From DATCVA01 sp036567205 (GTDB lineage: Bacteria > Pseudomonadota > Gammaproteobacteria > Burkholderiales > Burkholderiaceae_B): 26,331 nt of DNA. Below the pieces are notes generated by a model, which saw nothing but the letters and a program-made list of their open reading frames with translations, was not told the DNA's origin and did not search any database. Positions 7,770-15,931 of the stretch are shown here, one piece after another (within the stretch, counting starts at the first letter, position 1; each line of letters begins with the position of its first letter). The translations under genes and the position numbers were made by a program. The stretch spans positions 1 through 26,331 of the forward strand of contig DATCVA010000289.1 of the NCBI GenBank assembly GCA_036567205.1, read 5' to 3'.

Positions 7770-9161
7770 CTAAATGGAGGGCCGGTGTTGATGCCATGAG
7801 GTTGCCCGCTCATAACCCGCTGCAGTACGCAACAGAGTTGCCTCATCAAAGGCGCGCCCGATAAACTGGACTGCCAGAGGCAGGCCGTCTTTGGAAAGGC
7901 CGGACATCATGGAGAGCGCCGGATGGCCGGTCAGGTTGAACGGCGCGCGCGCCTGGCGAGGATAGGTGCGGACCGATTCGGCGATGTCGTCAATTCGGCA
8001 ACTTGGGTCATGCGAATTGACCGACATCAAGACGTCAACATCACGGAAAACATTGTCCACCGTATCGATTAACTGCATTCGGCGCTGCTGTGCTTGTACA
8101 TAATCGCTGGCGGTGAAGAAAGCGCCGGGCATCAGCTTGCGGCGGGACATCTCTGCGTAGTCGCCGGGACGTTCACGAAGCCACTTGCCATGAATGGCCC
8201 AGGCCTCGGAAAGAAAGATGGCTTGTCTGACTACGCCGAACTCCTGCAGTCGTGGCAGATGGACATCGCTGACGAGCGCCCCTTCGTGACGAAGTACGTT
8301 TGCGACTTCGTCCAATGCACTGGCCACCTCGGGATCAGCCTCTATGTCGGTTTCGTGGAAATGGCGAATGAATCCGATCCTTAGACCACGTAAACCGCGC
8401 TTCAGATCGGCATCATAACTGCGCCGGGAGACAGCTACGCTTCCGGGGTCTTCAGCATCATGGCCTGCAATGGCATTGAGCATCAACGCGGTATCTGACA
8501 CTGAACGCGCCATGGGGCCAATATGGTCCAGCGTAAATGCAAGTGGAAAAGCGCCGCGGCGCGATACTAAACCGTAGGTCGGTTTTAAGCCGACGACCCC
8601 GCAATTGCCGGCGGGGTTGCGGATGGAGCCACCAGTGTCTGTGCCTAATGCTAATGGCAACAGCCCCCCGGCCAATGCTGTGCCGGAACCGGAGGAGGAG
8701 CCTCCAGGGTGGTAGTCGATGTTCCAGGGATTGCGCGAGGGGGGGTAGGGCAGGTCGAAAGAGGGACCACCAATAGCGAACTCGTGCAGCGCCAGCTTGC
8801 CCACGATAATGGCTCCTGCCGCGCGCAGTTGAGCAATGACACGGGCGTCGGCCGATGCTTTATGATCAAGCCTGATCTTCGAGTGACAGGTGGTGGGCTG
8901 GCCGGCTATATCGATAATATCCTTAACTCCCAGCGGTACACCGTGCAGTGGTCCGCGAGTATTGCCGGCTGTGATTTCTTTTTCCGCCGCCTGGGCTTGT
9001 CTGAGTGCATCGTCTTCATTTATGTGGATGAAGGCTCTGAGCTGTCCGTCATGCTCTGAGATGCGATCAAGAAGGCTGCGTGTCAGCTCGACCGGGGACA
9101 GTTGCCGCTTTGCATAGGCGGCGCCGATTTCGGTGGCGGTGAGCCAGTTCAAATCATTCAT
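7770..9161 (-). CDS. Amidase-signature amidohydrolase (AtzE/GatA-like)
   Basis: A 463-residue cytoplasmic amidase-signature hydrolase, cleaving C-N bonds of amides, ureides or carbamates. The Ser-cisSer-Lys triad is visible: Lys80 in GVPLGVKD, Ser155 in HPGGSSSGSG and nucleophile Ser179 in GTDTGGSIRNPAG. The spacings (75 and 24 residues) equal those in fatty acid amide hydrolase (K142, S217, S241). I place the start at 9161 rather than at the in-frame start at 9191, because this ATG overlaps the stop of the small upstream gene as ATGA, the usual coupled arrangement. That upstream gene resembles AtzG, the small partner of the amidase AtzE, so this enzyme probably works as a two-subunit complex. 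The substrate is unknown; the neighbouring transporter and tautomerase point to a carboxylated amide. Confidence 0.93.
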   Translation of the reverse strand: MNDLNWLTATEIGAAYAKRQLSPVELTRSLLDRISEHDGQLRAFIHINEDDALRQAQAAEKEITAGNTRGPLHGVPLGVKDIIDIAGQPTTCHSKIRLDHKASADARVIAQLRAAGAIIVGKLALHEFAIGGPSFDLPYPPSRNPWNIDYHPGGSSSGSGTALAGGLLPLALGTDTGGSIRNPAGNCGVVGLKPTYGLVSRRGAFPLAFTLDHIGPMARSVSDTALMLNAIAGHDAEDPGSVAVSRRSYDADLKRGLRGLRIGFIRHFHETDIEADPEVASALDEVANVLRHEGALVSDVHLPRLQEFGVVRQAIFLSEAWAIHGKWLRERPGDYAEMSRRKLMPGAFFTASDYVQAQQRRMQLIDTVDNVFRDVDVLMSVNSHDPSCRIDDIAESVRTYPRQARAPFNLTGHPALSMMSGLSKDGLPLAVQFIGRAFDEATLLRTAAGYERATSWHQHRPSI

Positions 9162-9367
9162 ACGGTGTTTCTCGCCTGCATTGGCGGCCATGGCTCGCTA
9201 ACGACGTCAATGGGTGTAAGCGCTGCCAACGCATTGCGAGCCTGAGCGGCGGTTTTCATTGCGATCGCCACATCTTCGGGAAACTCCATGGCTGCCTTGC
9301 TCAGGCCTGCCTGATGTATAAGCACGCGAGCCTCAAGTTCGGGCTCAGAAGCGTACTGTTTGTTCAT
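9158..9367 (-). CDS. Small AtzG-like (DUF4089/GatC-like) amidase partner
   Basis: A 69-residue protein starting at ATG 9367, with AAGGA 8 nt upstream. A longer in-frame reading from 9517 is rejected because its first 50 residues overlap the preceding gene and have no such ribosome site. The visible pattern is an N-terminal helix, AGL, then FPEDVAIAMKTAAQARNALA, and a C-terminal EPWPPM tail. This resembles the AtzG/DUF4089 layout, in which a helical segment is followed by a Glu-Pro-rich tail. AtzG, a GatC-like subunit, stabilises the amidase AtzE in cyanuric acid degradation. The stop overlaps the amidase start by 4 bp, supporting a stoichiometric partner role. The homology is judged by eye from pattern and context, so it is moderate. 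Confidence 0.75.
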   Translation of the reverse strand: MNKQYASEPELEARVLIHQAGLSKAAMEFPEDVAIAMKTAAQARNALAALTPIDVVSEPWPPMQARNTV

Positions 9368-9443
9368 AACGCGAATCCTTGTCATTAAATAGCGGGCGCA
9401 CATCGGACGGATGGTTGCGCCAGGTTTGAGAGTTTGTTGCACG

Positions 9444-10541
9444 CTAAGAAAGCGTATCGACCGGGAAGTAGACCTCGCCAGCAAGAAGGCGCCGAGCAGT
9501 GCGTAGAAGCTTCGCACTGCTCACCGACACTTTGGGTGTTCCGTGGCCGTGCACCCCCATCATGACTTCCATTTGTCCTGAGGGATGCTCAACTACCACC
9601 CGTTCCCGAGCAGTTGCCACGGTGCTAACTTCATGCGCCACTGTGCCAGGAAGTACGGCCGCTGCGCCCAGGCAGATGGCACCGGTTACTGCGAATGAGG
9701 TGTGGCAGGTATAGGGCATGAAGTAGCGAGCGGCGATGGTGCCGCTGCCTTTCGGCTTGCTTACAAGGGTAATTTTTGGCATTTCGAGCCGAGATACATC
9801 GCCGAGTCCCATTGCCATTCCAGCCAGCTGCCTGATTTTTTCCACGCGATCCAGCAGGGGCTGATTACCATTAATTTCGTCTGTTGTTTCGTACCCGGTT
9901 AGTCCAAACTCCGAGGCTGCGGCGATGGCCATGGGCACGGCCGCGTCAACACAACTGACCCGTATGCCGTCAAATACATTGACCACCTGGCCTGTTGGCA
10001 GCAGTGCGCCCGTCTTGGAACCGACGATATCGAGCCAGTCCAGCCATACGGGTGCTGCGGTCCCCGATACACCATCAATGACTGCGTCCCCTTGGTAGGC
10101 CACGGTGCCTCCCGGGGTTTGAACCGTCGCGGTGATTTGTTTATTGGTATTAACGTTATAAATGCGTACTTGCGTCTCGCCGTTTTGCGCGGCTACCAGT
10201 CCTTCATCGATGGCGTATGGCCCGACGGCCGAAACCATATTCCCGCAGTTCACTGAATAATCGATGGTGTTCTTATGGACGCAGATCTGTCCAAATAGAT
10301 AGTCCACATCTATGCCTGGCCGCAGGCTCTTTGAAATGATGGCGACTTTATTGGTCAGCGAGTCGACTCCGCCGATGCCGTCGATACGGCGAGGCTCAAG
10401 CGCGCCCATCAGCCGCAACAGGCAACGGTCGCGCGCCTGTGGATCAGCCGGCAAATCTTCAAGTCTGATAAAAGGCCCTTTTGAGGTGCCGCCGCGCATC
10501 AGCACGCATGTCATCGAAAATTGATCTGACAGTCTTTCCAT
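9444..10541 (-). CDS. PrpF-family isomerase, 4-oxalomesaconate tautomerase (GalD)-like
   Basis: A 365-residue cytoplasmic enzyme of the PrpF/AcnD-accessory fold. Recognised motifs are CVLMRGGTSKG at 12-22, RIDGIGGVDSLTNKVAI at 52-68, YSVNCGNMVSAVGPYAI near 95-111, and CHTSFAVTGA and VEHPSGQMEV in the C-terminal half. By recall the pattern is closest to GalD, which shifts a double bond in 4-oxalomesaconate during gallate catabolism. PrpF proteins act likewise on methylaconitate. The start is set at ATG 10541, preceded by GGGGAGGA; an upstream TTG lacks this support. It is the first gene of the probable prpF-like/AtzG/amidase/tctCBA operon and is divergent from a LysR gene. The likely substrate is an unsaturated di- or tricarboxylate. 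The exact one is not known. Confidence 0.9.
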   Translation of the reverse strand: MERLSDQFSMTCVLMRGGTSKGPFIRLEDLPADPQARDRCLLRLMGALEPRRIDGIGGVDSLTNKVAIISKSLRPGIDVDYLFGQICVHKNTIDYSVNCGNMVSAVGPYAIDEGLVAAQNGETQVRIYNVNTNKQITATVQTPGGTVAYQGDAVIDGVSGTAAPVWLDWLDIVGSKTGALLPTGQVVNVFDGIRVSCVDAAVPMAIAAASEFGLTGYETTDEINGNQPLLDRVEKIRQLAGMAMGLGDVSRLEMPKITLVSKPKGSGTIAARYFMPYTCHTSFAVTGAICLGAAAVLPGTVAHEVSTVATARERVVVEHPSGQMEVMMGVHGHGTPKVSVSSAKLLRTARRLLAGEVYFPVDTLS

Positions 10542-10834
10542 GAGTCCTCCCCTGGGCGACAAAGTAACAAGGGGTTAAAGGAGGGGCAAGCGAGATTTGG
10601 TCAACGCCCCCATTCCGATAATTCGTGTGTGGGCTGGCGGCAGGCCGGACATTTGATGGAACGTATAAGCAGTTCATGTGTCGCGGCCGCTATTCAAGTA
10701 TGAAGCAGGTATGATTAGCCTATGAAATGCGGACAGAGACAATAAATTAAAGTTCGCGTTAAATAGTGTTCTGTTTTGCCTCTCGCCTACGGCGGCCTCG
10801 TTCAAAATCAACAGTATTTTTAAGAGATGGGCGT
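10542..10834. promoter_or_regulatory. Divergent promoter region between the prpF-like gene and the LysR gene
   Basis: About 293 bp with no convincing gene. It must hold both divergent promoters and, by analogy with other LysR systems, the regulator binding site. The only dyad I can point to is TTCA-N4-TGAA at 10693-10704. It fits the loose T-N11-A LysR pattern (T10691 to A10703), but that pattern is common by chance. No clear -35/-10 pair was found. Confidence 0.4.
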
Positions 10835-11731
10835 ATGCTTCGGTACGATCTATACAGCATGCAGTTACTCGCTTCGATTGCAGAGACCAAAAGTTTTGCG
10901 AAGACTGCAGCCTTGGTTCACCTCACTCCTTCCGCGGTTAGCAAGCGAATTGCGGAACTTGAGTCCCGTTCGGGATCGCGGCTGGTAGTGCGAACATCGC
11001 AGGGGGTCGAAATCACCGACGCGGGGCAGGCGGTGGTTCGCGGTACTCACGACATACTGGACCGCATCGGTGTTATGTCGCGTGATGTTGCAGAGACGGT
11101 ATGCGGCGAAGCCGGTGCAGTAAAAATAGCATCGAACGCGACGGGATTGCTGCTGGGCCTTGTCGACGATTTAAGGGCCTTTCGCGCCCGATACCCGCTG
11201 GTGACGATCAAGATCGAAGAGCGAATCACTACCGAAGTCATCGATGCTGTTGAAAGCGGCCGTGCAGATATCGGCATATGTGCCGCGCATATTCCCCGCA
11301 GGGGATTGTCTGCCGTCGATTATCGCTGGACGCCGCTTGTGGTGCTTGTTCACCAGGAACATCTACTGGCAACACGACAAAGCGTGAGTTATCGCGAAGT
11401 AGCTACCTACCCGCAGATCGGGCGGCCATTTGGCAGCATGCTGCCGTTTGAACCGCCTGCAGACCAACCCTCTGCCATACGGGCGGCCGAGGGGTTGGAA
11501 GCTTCTGCCACAAGTTTTGACGCGGTAATCGAGCTTGTTAGAACGAACGTTGGAATAGCGGTGCTTCCGGCAGCTACGCTGGCAGGACGCGGTGCGCATG
11601 GCGTGCGTGCCATACCATTGAGTGACGCCTGGGCAACATTTCCTCTTGTCGCCTGCCACGATGCGCCTTTATTAAGCAATCCGTCGGCAAAGTTGCTGAT
11701 CAATTGGTTATCACGGGTGGCCAACTCCTAA
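10835..11731 (+). CDS. LysR-family transcriptional regulator
   Basis: A 298-residue LysR-type regulator. Residues 1-60 form the winged helix-turn-helix (LYSMQLLASIAETKSFAKTA, then LTPSAVSKRIAELESRSG and LVVRTSQGVEITDAG). Residues of about 90-295 form the two-lobed effector domain (VESGRADIGICAAHI is typical). I prefer the ATG at 10835, preceded by AAGAGA, because it gives the normal LysR N-terminus; a GTG at 10766 would add 23 unrelated residues. It is divergent from the prpF-like operon and most likely activates it in response to a pathway metabolite. The binding site was not resolved. Confidence 0.93.
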   Translation: MLRYDLYSMQLLASIAETKSFAKTAALVHLTPSAVSKRIAELESRSGSRLVVRTSQGVEITDAGQAVVRGTHDILDRIGVMSRDVAETVCGEAGAVKIASNATGLLLGLVDDLRAFRARYPLVTIKIEERITTEVIDAVESGRADIGICAAHIPRRGLSAVDYRWTPLVVLVHQEHLLATRQSVSYREVATYPQIGRPFGSMLPFEPPADQPSAIRAAEGLEASATSFDAVIELVRTNVGIAVLPAATLAGRGAHGVRAIPLSDAWATFPLVACHDAPLLSNPSAKLLINWLSRVANS

Positions 11732-11793
11732 TTACTCTAGGCCAGTCATGGAGTGCGACAGGATGGTTAATGTTCCATGCTTTGCACATGGCG

Positions 11794-12573
11794 TTAAAAA
11801 GGCTTGGCTGACTCAAAACTTCTTAAACTGTTCACCATTTCGAGTAGTTGGGGGCCGACTTCGTTTTCGAGTTGGCCAGGCTTGACTAAGTGTGATGACA
11901 ACACGCAGTTAAATACGAATAAATCACCCAACACACCTTGATGGCGATAAGGGACGCCCACTGTGCATACGTCCGGTCTGTATTCCGCATAGGAATAACA
12001 AAATCCCAGGGTTTTCCACTTTTCAATCATCGCTATTGCCGTCGCGCCAAATTTCTCCCATTGATCCGGTGTTTTTATGCGGATTTCATTGAGCAGGGCT
12101 TTTCGGTCTTCTGGCGTGCTGGCAGCGAGGAAAGCTCGACCATTGGCAGTGCCAATAATTGGATGAGACATTCCAATATCTGAGTACTGTTGAGCTTGTA
12201 GCGATTTGCTGCGGCTAGTTTCTACATAGACGATACTTAATCGATCGCGCATTCCCATGGACACCGATCCACCGATCTTGTCGGCTAGATGTCGCATTGG
12301 AAAACGTACCAATTGTCGCAACGGTATGTTTGCCAACAAGGGATACGACAGTGTCAATATTGTCGTTCCTAATGAATATTTACCCGTATCGTGATCGTTG
12401 CGCAGATATCCAAGTTGAGAAAGCGTATAGGTAAATCGCGAAATCGTTGGTTTGGGAAAACCTGTGATGTCGGATAGTTCGCGGTTTCCCAAAATGGGCT
12501 TTTCTGGGGTGAAGCAGCGGAGAATTTCCAGGCCCCGCGCGAGCGTGGTAGCGAATTGTCTGTCTGTGTTCAT
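11794..12573 (-). CDS. IclR-family transcriptional regulator
   Basis: A 259-residue IclR protein of normal length. The N-terminal winged helix-turn-helix spans about 8-70 (TTLARGLEILRCF, LSDITGFPKPTISRFTYTLSQLGYL, KYSLGTTILTLSY). The IclR effector domain follows (DKIGGSVSMGMRDRLSIVYVET, HPIIGTANGRAFLAAS, GFCYSYAEYRPDVCTVGVPYRH). The Cys and Tyr-rich segment near 192-208 corresponds to the usual effector-pocket strand. It is divergent from the Bug-monooxygenase-crotonase-CoA-transferase set and presumably controls it. The preceding LysR gene converges on it. No strong ribosome site precedes the ATG at 12573, but no better start is available. Confidence 0.92.
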   Translation of the reverse strand: MNTDRQFATTLARGLEILRCFTPEKPILGNRELSDITGFPKPTISRFTYTLSQLGYLRNDHDTGKYSLGTTILTLSYPLLANIPLRQLVRFPMRHLADKIGGSVSMGMRDRLSIVYVETSRSKSLQAQQYSDIGMSHPIIGTANGRAFLAASTPEDRKALLNEIRIKTPDQWEKFGATAIAMIEKWKTLGFCYSYAEYRPDVCTVGVPYRHQGVLGDLFVFNCVLSSHLVKPGQLENEVGPQLLEMVNSLRSFESAKPF

Positions 12574-12773
12574 AACCGCATTCAGGCCTTGTTTTTACAC
12601 GTTGTTCTTACATCCAACCAATAAAGCACCCAAAAACACATGGCTGCGTACGGCTTGGCGAAACAGTGTTCAGCATATCAAAACACATTGGGGACAACAA
12701 GAAGTAGGCTAGCTACTATTTCCACGTGTTAAGGCAAAGACCCAAAAAGAAACACTCCAGAGGAGGAGACTAA
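12574..12773. promoter_or_regulatory. Divergent regulatory region between IclR and Bug genes, with a direct repeat
   Basis: A 200-bp region between divergent genes. A near-identical direct repeat, AAAACACATGG (12633-12643) and AAAACACATTGG (12680-12691), lies 47 bp apart and could be a regulator site. IclR sites are more often inverted, so this is a weak suggestion. A very strong ribosome site (AGGAGGAG) precedes the Bug ATG. No convincing promoter hexamers were found. Confidence 0.35.
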
Positions 12774-13754
12774 ATGAATTTCGCTAAAAATTTCGTTAAG
12801 AGCGTGCTATGTTGCACCGCGCTGTCAGTGCTTTCATTGTCGCCAGTCTATGCGGCCGATTATCCCAATCGATCCATCAAGCTTATTGTTCCATTCGGAC
12901 CCGGTGGTATTACCGATATTATTGCCCGTCAGGTGGCAAAAGGGTTAAGTGAGAAACTAGGCCAATCAGTTGTTATTGAAAACAAACCAAGCGCAGGTCA
13001 TATAGTCGCGCTGCAAACGGTCGCTCGAGCCAAACCCGACGGCTACACTATTTTACTGGGCTCCAACACGGGCTTTACCTCTACACCTCACAGGTATAAA
13101 AACCTGGACTTCGATGTGAACTCGTTTCCCGTCATTGCGCCAATCAATATATCGCCAACCGTGCTCTTGGCAAGGCCGGAGTTTCCAGCGGACTCCATGA
13201 CGGACTTTGTCAAACTGGCTAAGTCCAAGCCAGGGGTACTTAACTATGGTTCCTTTGGCGTCGGCACCAGCGCCCATTTGGGCATGGAGATTTTCAAAAA
13301 GGACACAGGTATTGAAGTGACACACGTGCCCTACAAAGGCGATGCGCCAGGGATTATGGCTCTTTTGTCCAAAGAAGTGGATGTTGTATTTAATACCTTG
13401 TTCAGTGCACAAGAGCGAATCCGGTCGGGAGAGGTTAAGGCTCTTGGCGTACTCCAGGCCGATCGCCTTGTTAAGTACCCGTCCATCCAAACTATGGTCG
13501 AGGCGGGTTCGAAAAACGCTGACATGCCTGTTTGGATCGCATTTTTTGCTTCACCTGGCACGCCAAAAGAGATTGTAAAAATCCTTGGAGATGCCACACG
13601 CTCTGTTGTCTCATCTGCCGAGTTTGACGAGTTTTTGGAAAAAAGAGGCAACATACCAATGGCGTTGAGCAACGAAGAGTTGCTCGAATTCATCCGAGTC
13701 CAATCGGACAGGATCGGCCCCATCGTAGGCTCGTTAGGTTTGCAGGCAGACTAA
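12774..13754 (+). CDS. Bug/TctC-family periplasmic substrate-binding protein (orphan receptor)
   Basis: A 326-residue periplasmic receptor. The leader ends near VYAAD (residues 24-28), followed by IKLIVPFGPGGITDIIARQV near 35-54, VIENKPSAGHIVALQTVARA near 66-85, PDGYTILLGSNTG near 87-99 and THVPYKGDAPGIMALL in the second lobe. The start is backed by a near-perfect ribosome site (AGGAGGAG). It is the first gene after the divergent IclR regulator and is followed by catabolic enzymes, so it presumably captures the pathway substrate. There are no membrane subunits nearby, and the TctA/TctB pair at 4690-6707 is a possible but unproven partner. Confidence 0.94.
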   Translation: MNFAKNFVKSVLCCTALSVLSLSPVYAADYPNRSIKLIVPFGPGGITDIIARQVAKGLSEKLGQSVVIENKPSAGHIVALQTVARAKPDGYTILLGSNTGFTSTPHRYKNLDFDVNSFPVIAPINISPTVLLARPEFPADSMTDFVKLAKSKPGVLNYGSFGVGTSAHLGMEIFKKDTGIEVTHVPYKGDAPGIMALLSKEVDVVFNTLFSAQERIRSGEVKALGVLQADRLVKYPSIQTMVEAGSKNADMPVWIAFFASPGTPKEIVKILGDATRSVVSSAEFDEFLEKRGNIPMALSNEELLEFIRVQSDRIGPIVGSLGLQAD

Positions 13755-13861
13755 CTGCGTCGTTGCCGTAGTAACAATCTATTTGACATTTTTAGTAAAC
13801 ATTTTTTGGCCGGCGCTGCCTTTGGCGGGGAGACGCGTGCTCGAATAAAGGGGTTAGTAGT

Positions 13862-15085
13862 ATGCGTGTGATTATTGCTGGATATGGAATTGGCGGCGCT
13901 GCGTTAGCGCTGGGTTTACAGCAGTTTGGAATCGATTGTGTTGTTCTGGAGCAAGCCGAGAAGCTGGAAGAGGTTGGCGCTGGTGTTCAGCTTAGCCCAA
14001 ATGGGGTTGCTGTATTGAAGAGGCTGGGAGTTCTGGGCAAATTGGAGAAAGTTGCCTTCGCACCCCGTGAGCTTTTGTACCGAGACTGGCAAACAGGTGA
14101 GGTACTTTTAAATAATCCTCTTATGCCTCAGATCGACCTGCACTTTGGTGCGCCTTACTACCATGCGCACCGGGCGGATCTGCTGGGTGTCTTGCGTGAT
14201 CAGCTTGACGCGGGGCGCGTCAAGCTGGGCAAGCGAATTACGTCTGTTGAGCAACGTAATGACCGTGTTTTTGCTTATCTGGCCGATGGCACATGCGAGG
14301 AAGGCGATGTATTGATTGGCGCAGATGGTATTCACTCACTAGTCAGGACGCAAGTGTTTAAGGCTGACAAGCCCCAGTCGTCGGGATGTTTGGCATGGCG
14401 GGGCCTGGTGGATGCAAAGGCGGCTGCTCATTTGGATATCAAGCCTTCAGCCCATGTGTGGATGGGCCCTGATTACAGTGCGGTCATTTACTACGTGTCT
14501 GGCGGCCAAAAAATTAATTGGATCTGTATTGGCAGTTCGCCTATGGATCAGAAAGAGTCTTGGTCGGCAACGACAACTACTGCTGAAGTGCTTGATATTT
14601 ATAAAGGCTGGAATCGGGAAGTTACTGATTTAATTGCCTTGACCAGCAAGCCATTTGTTACGGCGCTATACGATCGTTTGCCATTGTCGAGCTGGGTGAA
14701 GGGGCGCATTGCGCTCATGGGTGATGCCGCGCATGCAATGTTGCCTTATCACGCACAAGGCGCTGTGCAGAGTCTGGAGGATGCCTGGGTTCTGGCACGG
14801 CTTCTGGATGTGGAGCGTAATCAGGATGTAGAACAAACCCTGACACGCTACGAGCAGCTACGTATGGATCGCACGGCGCGCATTCAAGAGCAGTCACGAG
14901 TGGCTGAGCGACGCTATCACATGAGCGATCCAACTGAGGTAGCTCAAAGAAATGCGCGTATGCGTAAATACGACTCGCAATTTAAGGGTAAGTACCTCCC
15001 GCAACAAGAATGGCTTTTTGGATATGACGCGGACCTGGCGGCTCGCGGCCAGGATGATGAGTGGCGCTCATTGCGTGAATGGTGA
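13862..15085 (+). CDS. FAD-dependent monooxygenase (group A aromatic hydroxylase type)
   Basis: A 407-residue NAD(P)H-dependent single-component flavoprotein hydroxylase of the salicylate/3-hydroxybenzoate/6-hydroxynicotinate monooxygenase class. It has the N-terminal FAD dinucleotide fold G7-x-G9-x2-G12 with Glu30, the DG motif LIGADGIHSLVR at 151-162, and the GD motif GRIALMGDAAHAMLPYHAQG at 281-300, followed by SLEDAWVLARLL. No signal peptide, so it is cytoplasmic. Such enzymes insert one oxygen into a ring, sometimes with decarboxylation. It starts 107 bp after the Bug gene and is followed 34 bp later by a crotonase, so it probably carries out an early oxidation in this pathway. The substrate cannot be deduced. 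Confidence 0.92.
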   Translation: MRVIIAGYGIGGAALALGLQQFGIDCVVLEQAEKLEEVGAGVQLSPNGVAVLKRLGVLGKLEKVAFAPRELLYRDWQTGEVLLNNPLMPQIDLHFGAPYYHAHRADLLGVLRDQLDAGRVKLGKRITSVEQRNDRVFAYLADGTCEEGDVLIGADGIHSLVRTQVFKADKPQSSGCLAWRGLVDAKAAAHLDIKPSAHVWMGPDYSAVIYYVSGGQKINWICIGSSPMDQKESWSATTTTAEVLDIYKGWNREVTDLIALTSKPFVTALYDRLPLSSWVKGRIALMGDAAHAMLPYHAQGAVQSLEDAWVLARLLDVERNQDVEQTLTRYEQLRMDRTARIQEQSRVAERRYHMSDPTEVAQRNARMRKYDSQFKGKYLPQQEWLFGYDADLAARGQDDEWRSLREW

Positions 15086-15119
15086 GACTGGCAGGTATAT
15101 GGAATTTCAGGAGAGAGCA

Positions 15120-15920
15120 TTGAGCTATCAGAATATTATCTATGAAGTAACGGGGCCGATCGGCCGTATTTCCCATAACCGTCCCGCCGCTCGCAATGCA
15201 GAAAGCCATGGGTTGCTTGAGGAGCTTGATGATGCTCTAAAAACGGCAGTAAACGACGAGAGTGTGAAAGTGATCATTATTGACGGCAAGGGTGATCACT
15301 TTTCGGCTGGGCACGATTTAAAAGAGGCGACGGCAAAACGAAGTAATTTTACGGTGGAGCAGCGTTGGGCTTTTGAGGAGCGCGTGTATTTTGGCTATGC
15401 GATGAATATTTGGGATTGTCCTAAGCCGACCATTGCACAAGTCAACGGAGCATGCATTGCAGGCGGCTTTATGGTTGCCAATATGTGTGACTTGATTGTG
15501 GCGTCCGACGATGCGTTTTTCTCTGACCCTGTCTGTCATTCGCTTGGCGCAGCCGCGGTGGAGGTCCTGATTCATCCTTGGGTTTTGGGGGCGCGAAAAG
15601 CCAAAGAGCTTCTTTTCATGGGCGGACGATTAACGGCTCAAGAGGCGCTCGCCATGGGCATGGTGAACAAGGTGGTTTCCAAAGATGACCTGGAGCAGGA
15701 AACGACCAAGATGGCAGAGCAAATTGCGCGTTGTGACCCATTTGCTCTAAGGCTGGTCAAGCGTTCGATTAACCGTTGTCTGGATATACAAGGCCTGCGC
15801 AACTCTTTGAATGCACATTTTGATACCCATCAGTTAAGTCATTTGTCTGAAGGGTTCCAACGCAGCCGTGATGAAGGGATGGCCAAGGCAATCCAGCGAG
15901 TCACTACAACTGCGCTATAG
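15120..15920 (+). CDS. Crotonase-fold (enoyl-CoA hydratase/isomerase family) enzyme lacking both hydratase glutamates
   Basis: A 266-residue crotonase. The preferred start is TTG 15120, which has AGGAG 6 nt upstream and gives the usual N-terminus (SYQNIIYEV); ATG 15099 would add seven residues. The oxyanion-hole segments HFSAGHDL (about 61-68) and NGACIAGGF (about 109-117) are intact, so acyl-CoA binding is expected. The two glutamates of classical enoyl-CoA hydratase (rat Glu144 and Glu164) correspond to Met118 and Val138. It is therefore probably not a simple hydratase and may be an isomerase, C-C hydrolase, dehalogenase-like or decarboxylase member. It lies between the monooxygenase and the alpha/beta hydrolase, in the same direction. 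Confidence 0.9.
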   Translation: MSYQNIIYEVTGPIGRISHNRPAARNAESHGLLEELDDALKTAVNDESVKVIIIDGKGDHFSAGHDLKEATAKRSNFTVEQRWAFEERVYFGYAMNIWDCPKPTIAQVNGACIAGGFMVANMCDLIVASDDAFFSDPVCHSLGAAAVEVLIHPWVLGARKAKELLFMGGRLTAQEALAMGMVNKVVSKDDLEQETTKMAEQIARCDPFALRLVKRSINRCLDIQGLRNSLNAHFDTHQLSHLSEGFQRSRDEGMAKAIQRVTTTAL

Positions 15921-15931
15921 CCGTTGTAGCC

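Noticed and set aside
11770..11805. CCATG/CATGG stem between convergent LysR and IclR genes as a terminator
   Set aside because: Only 5 bp of stem and no T-tract on either strand.
13053..13490. 145-codon antisense ORF
   Set aside because: Opposite the well-supported Bug gene at 12774, with no recognisable domain.
13783..13788. TTGACA upstream of the monooxygenase as an internal promoter
   Set aside because: A perfect -35 hexamer, but no acceptable -10 box at 16-18 bp. Not listed as a feature.
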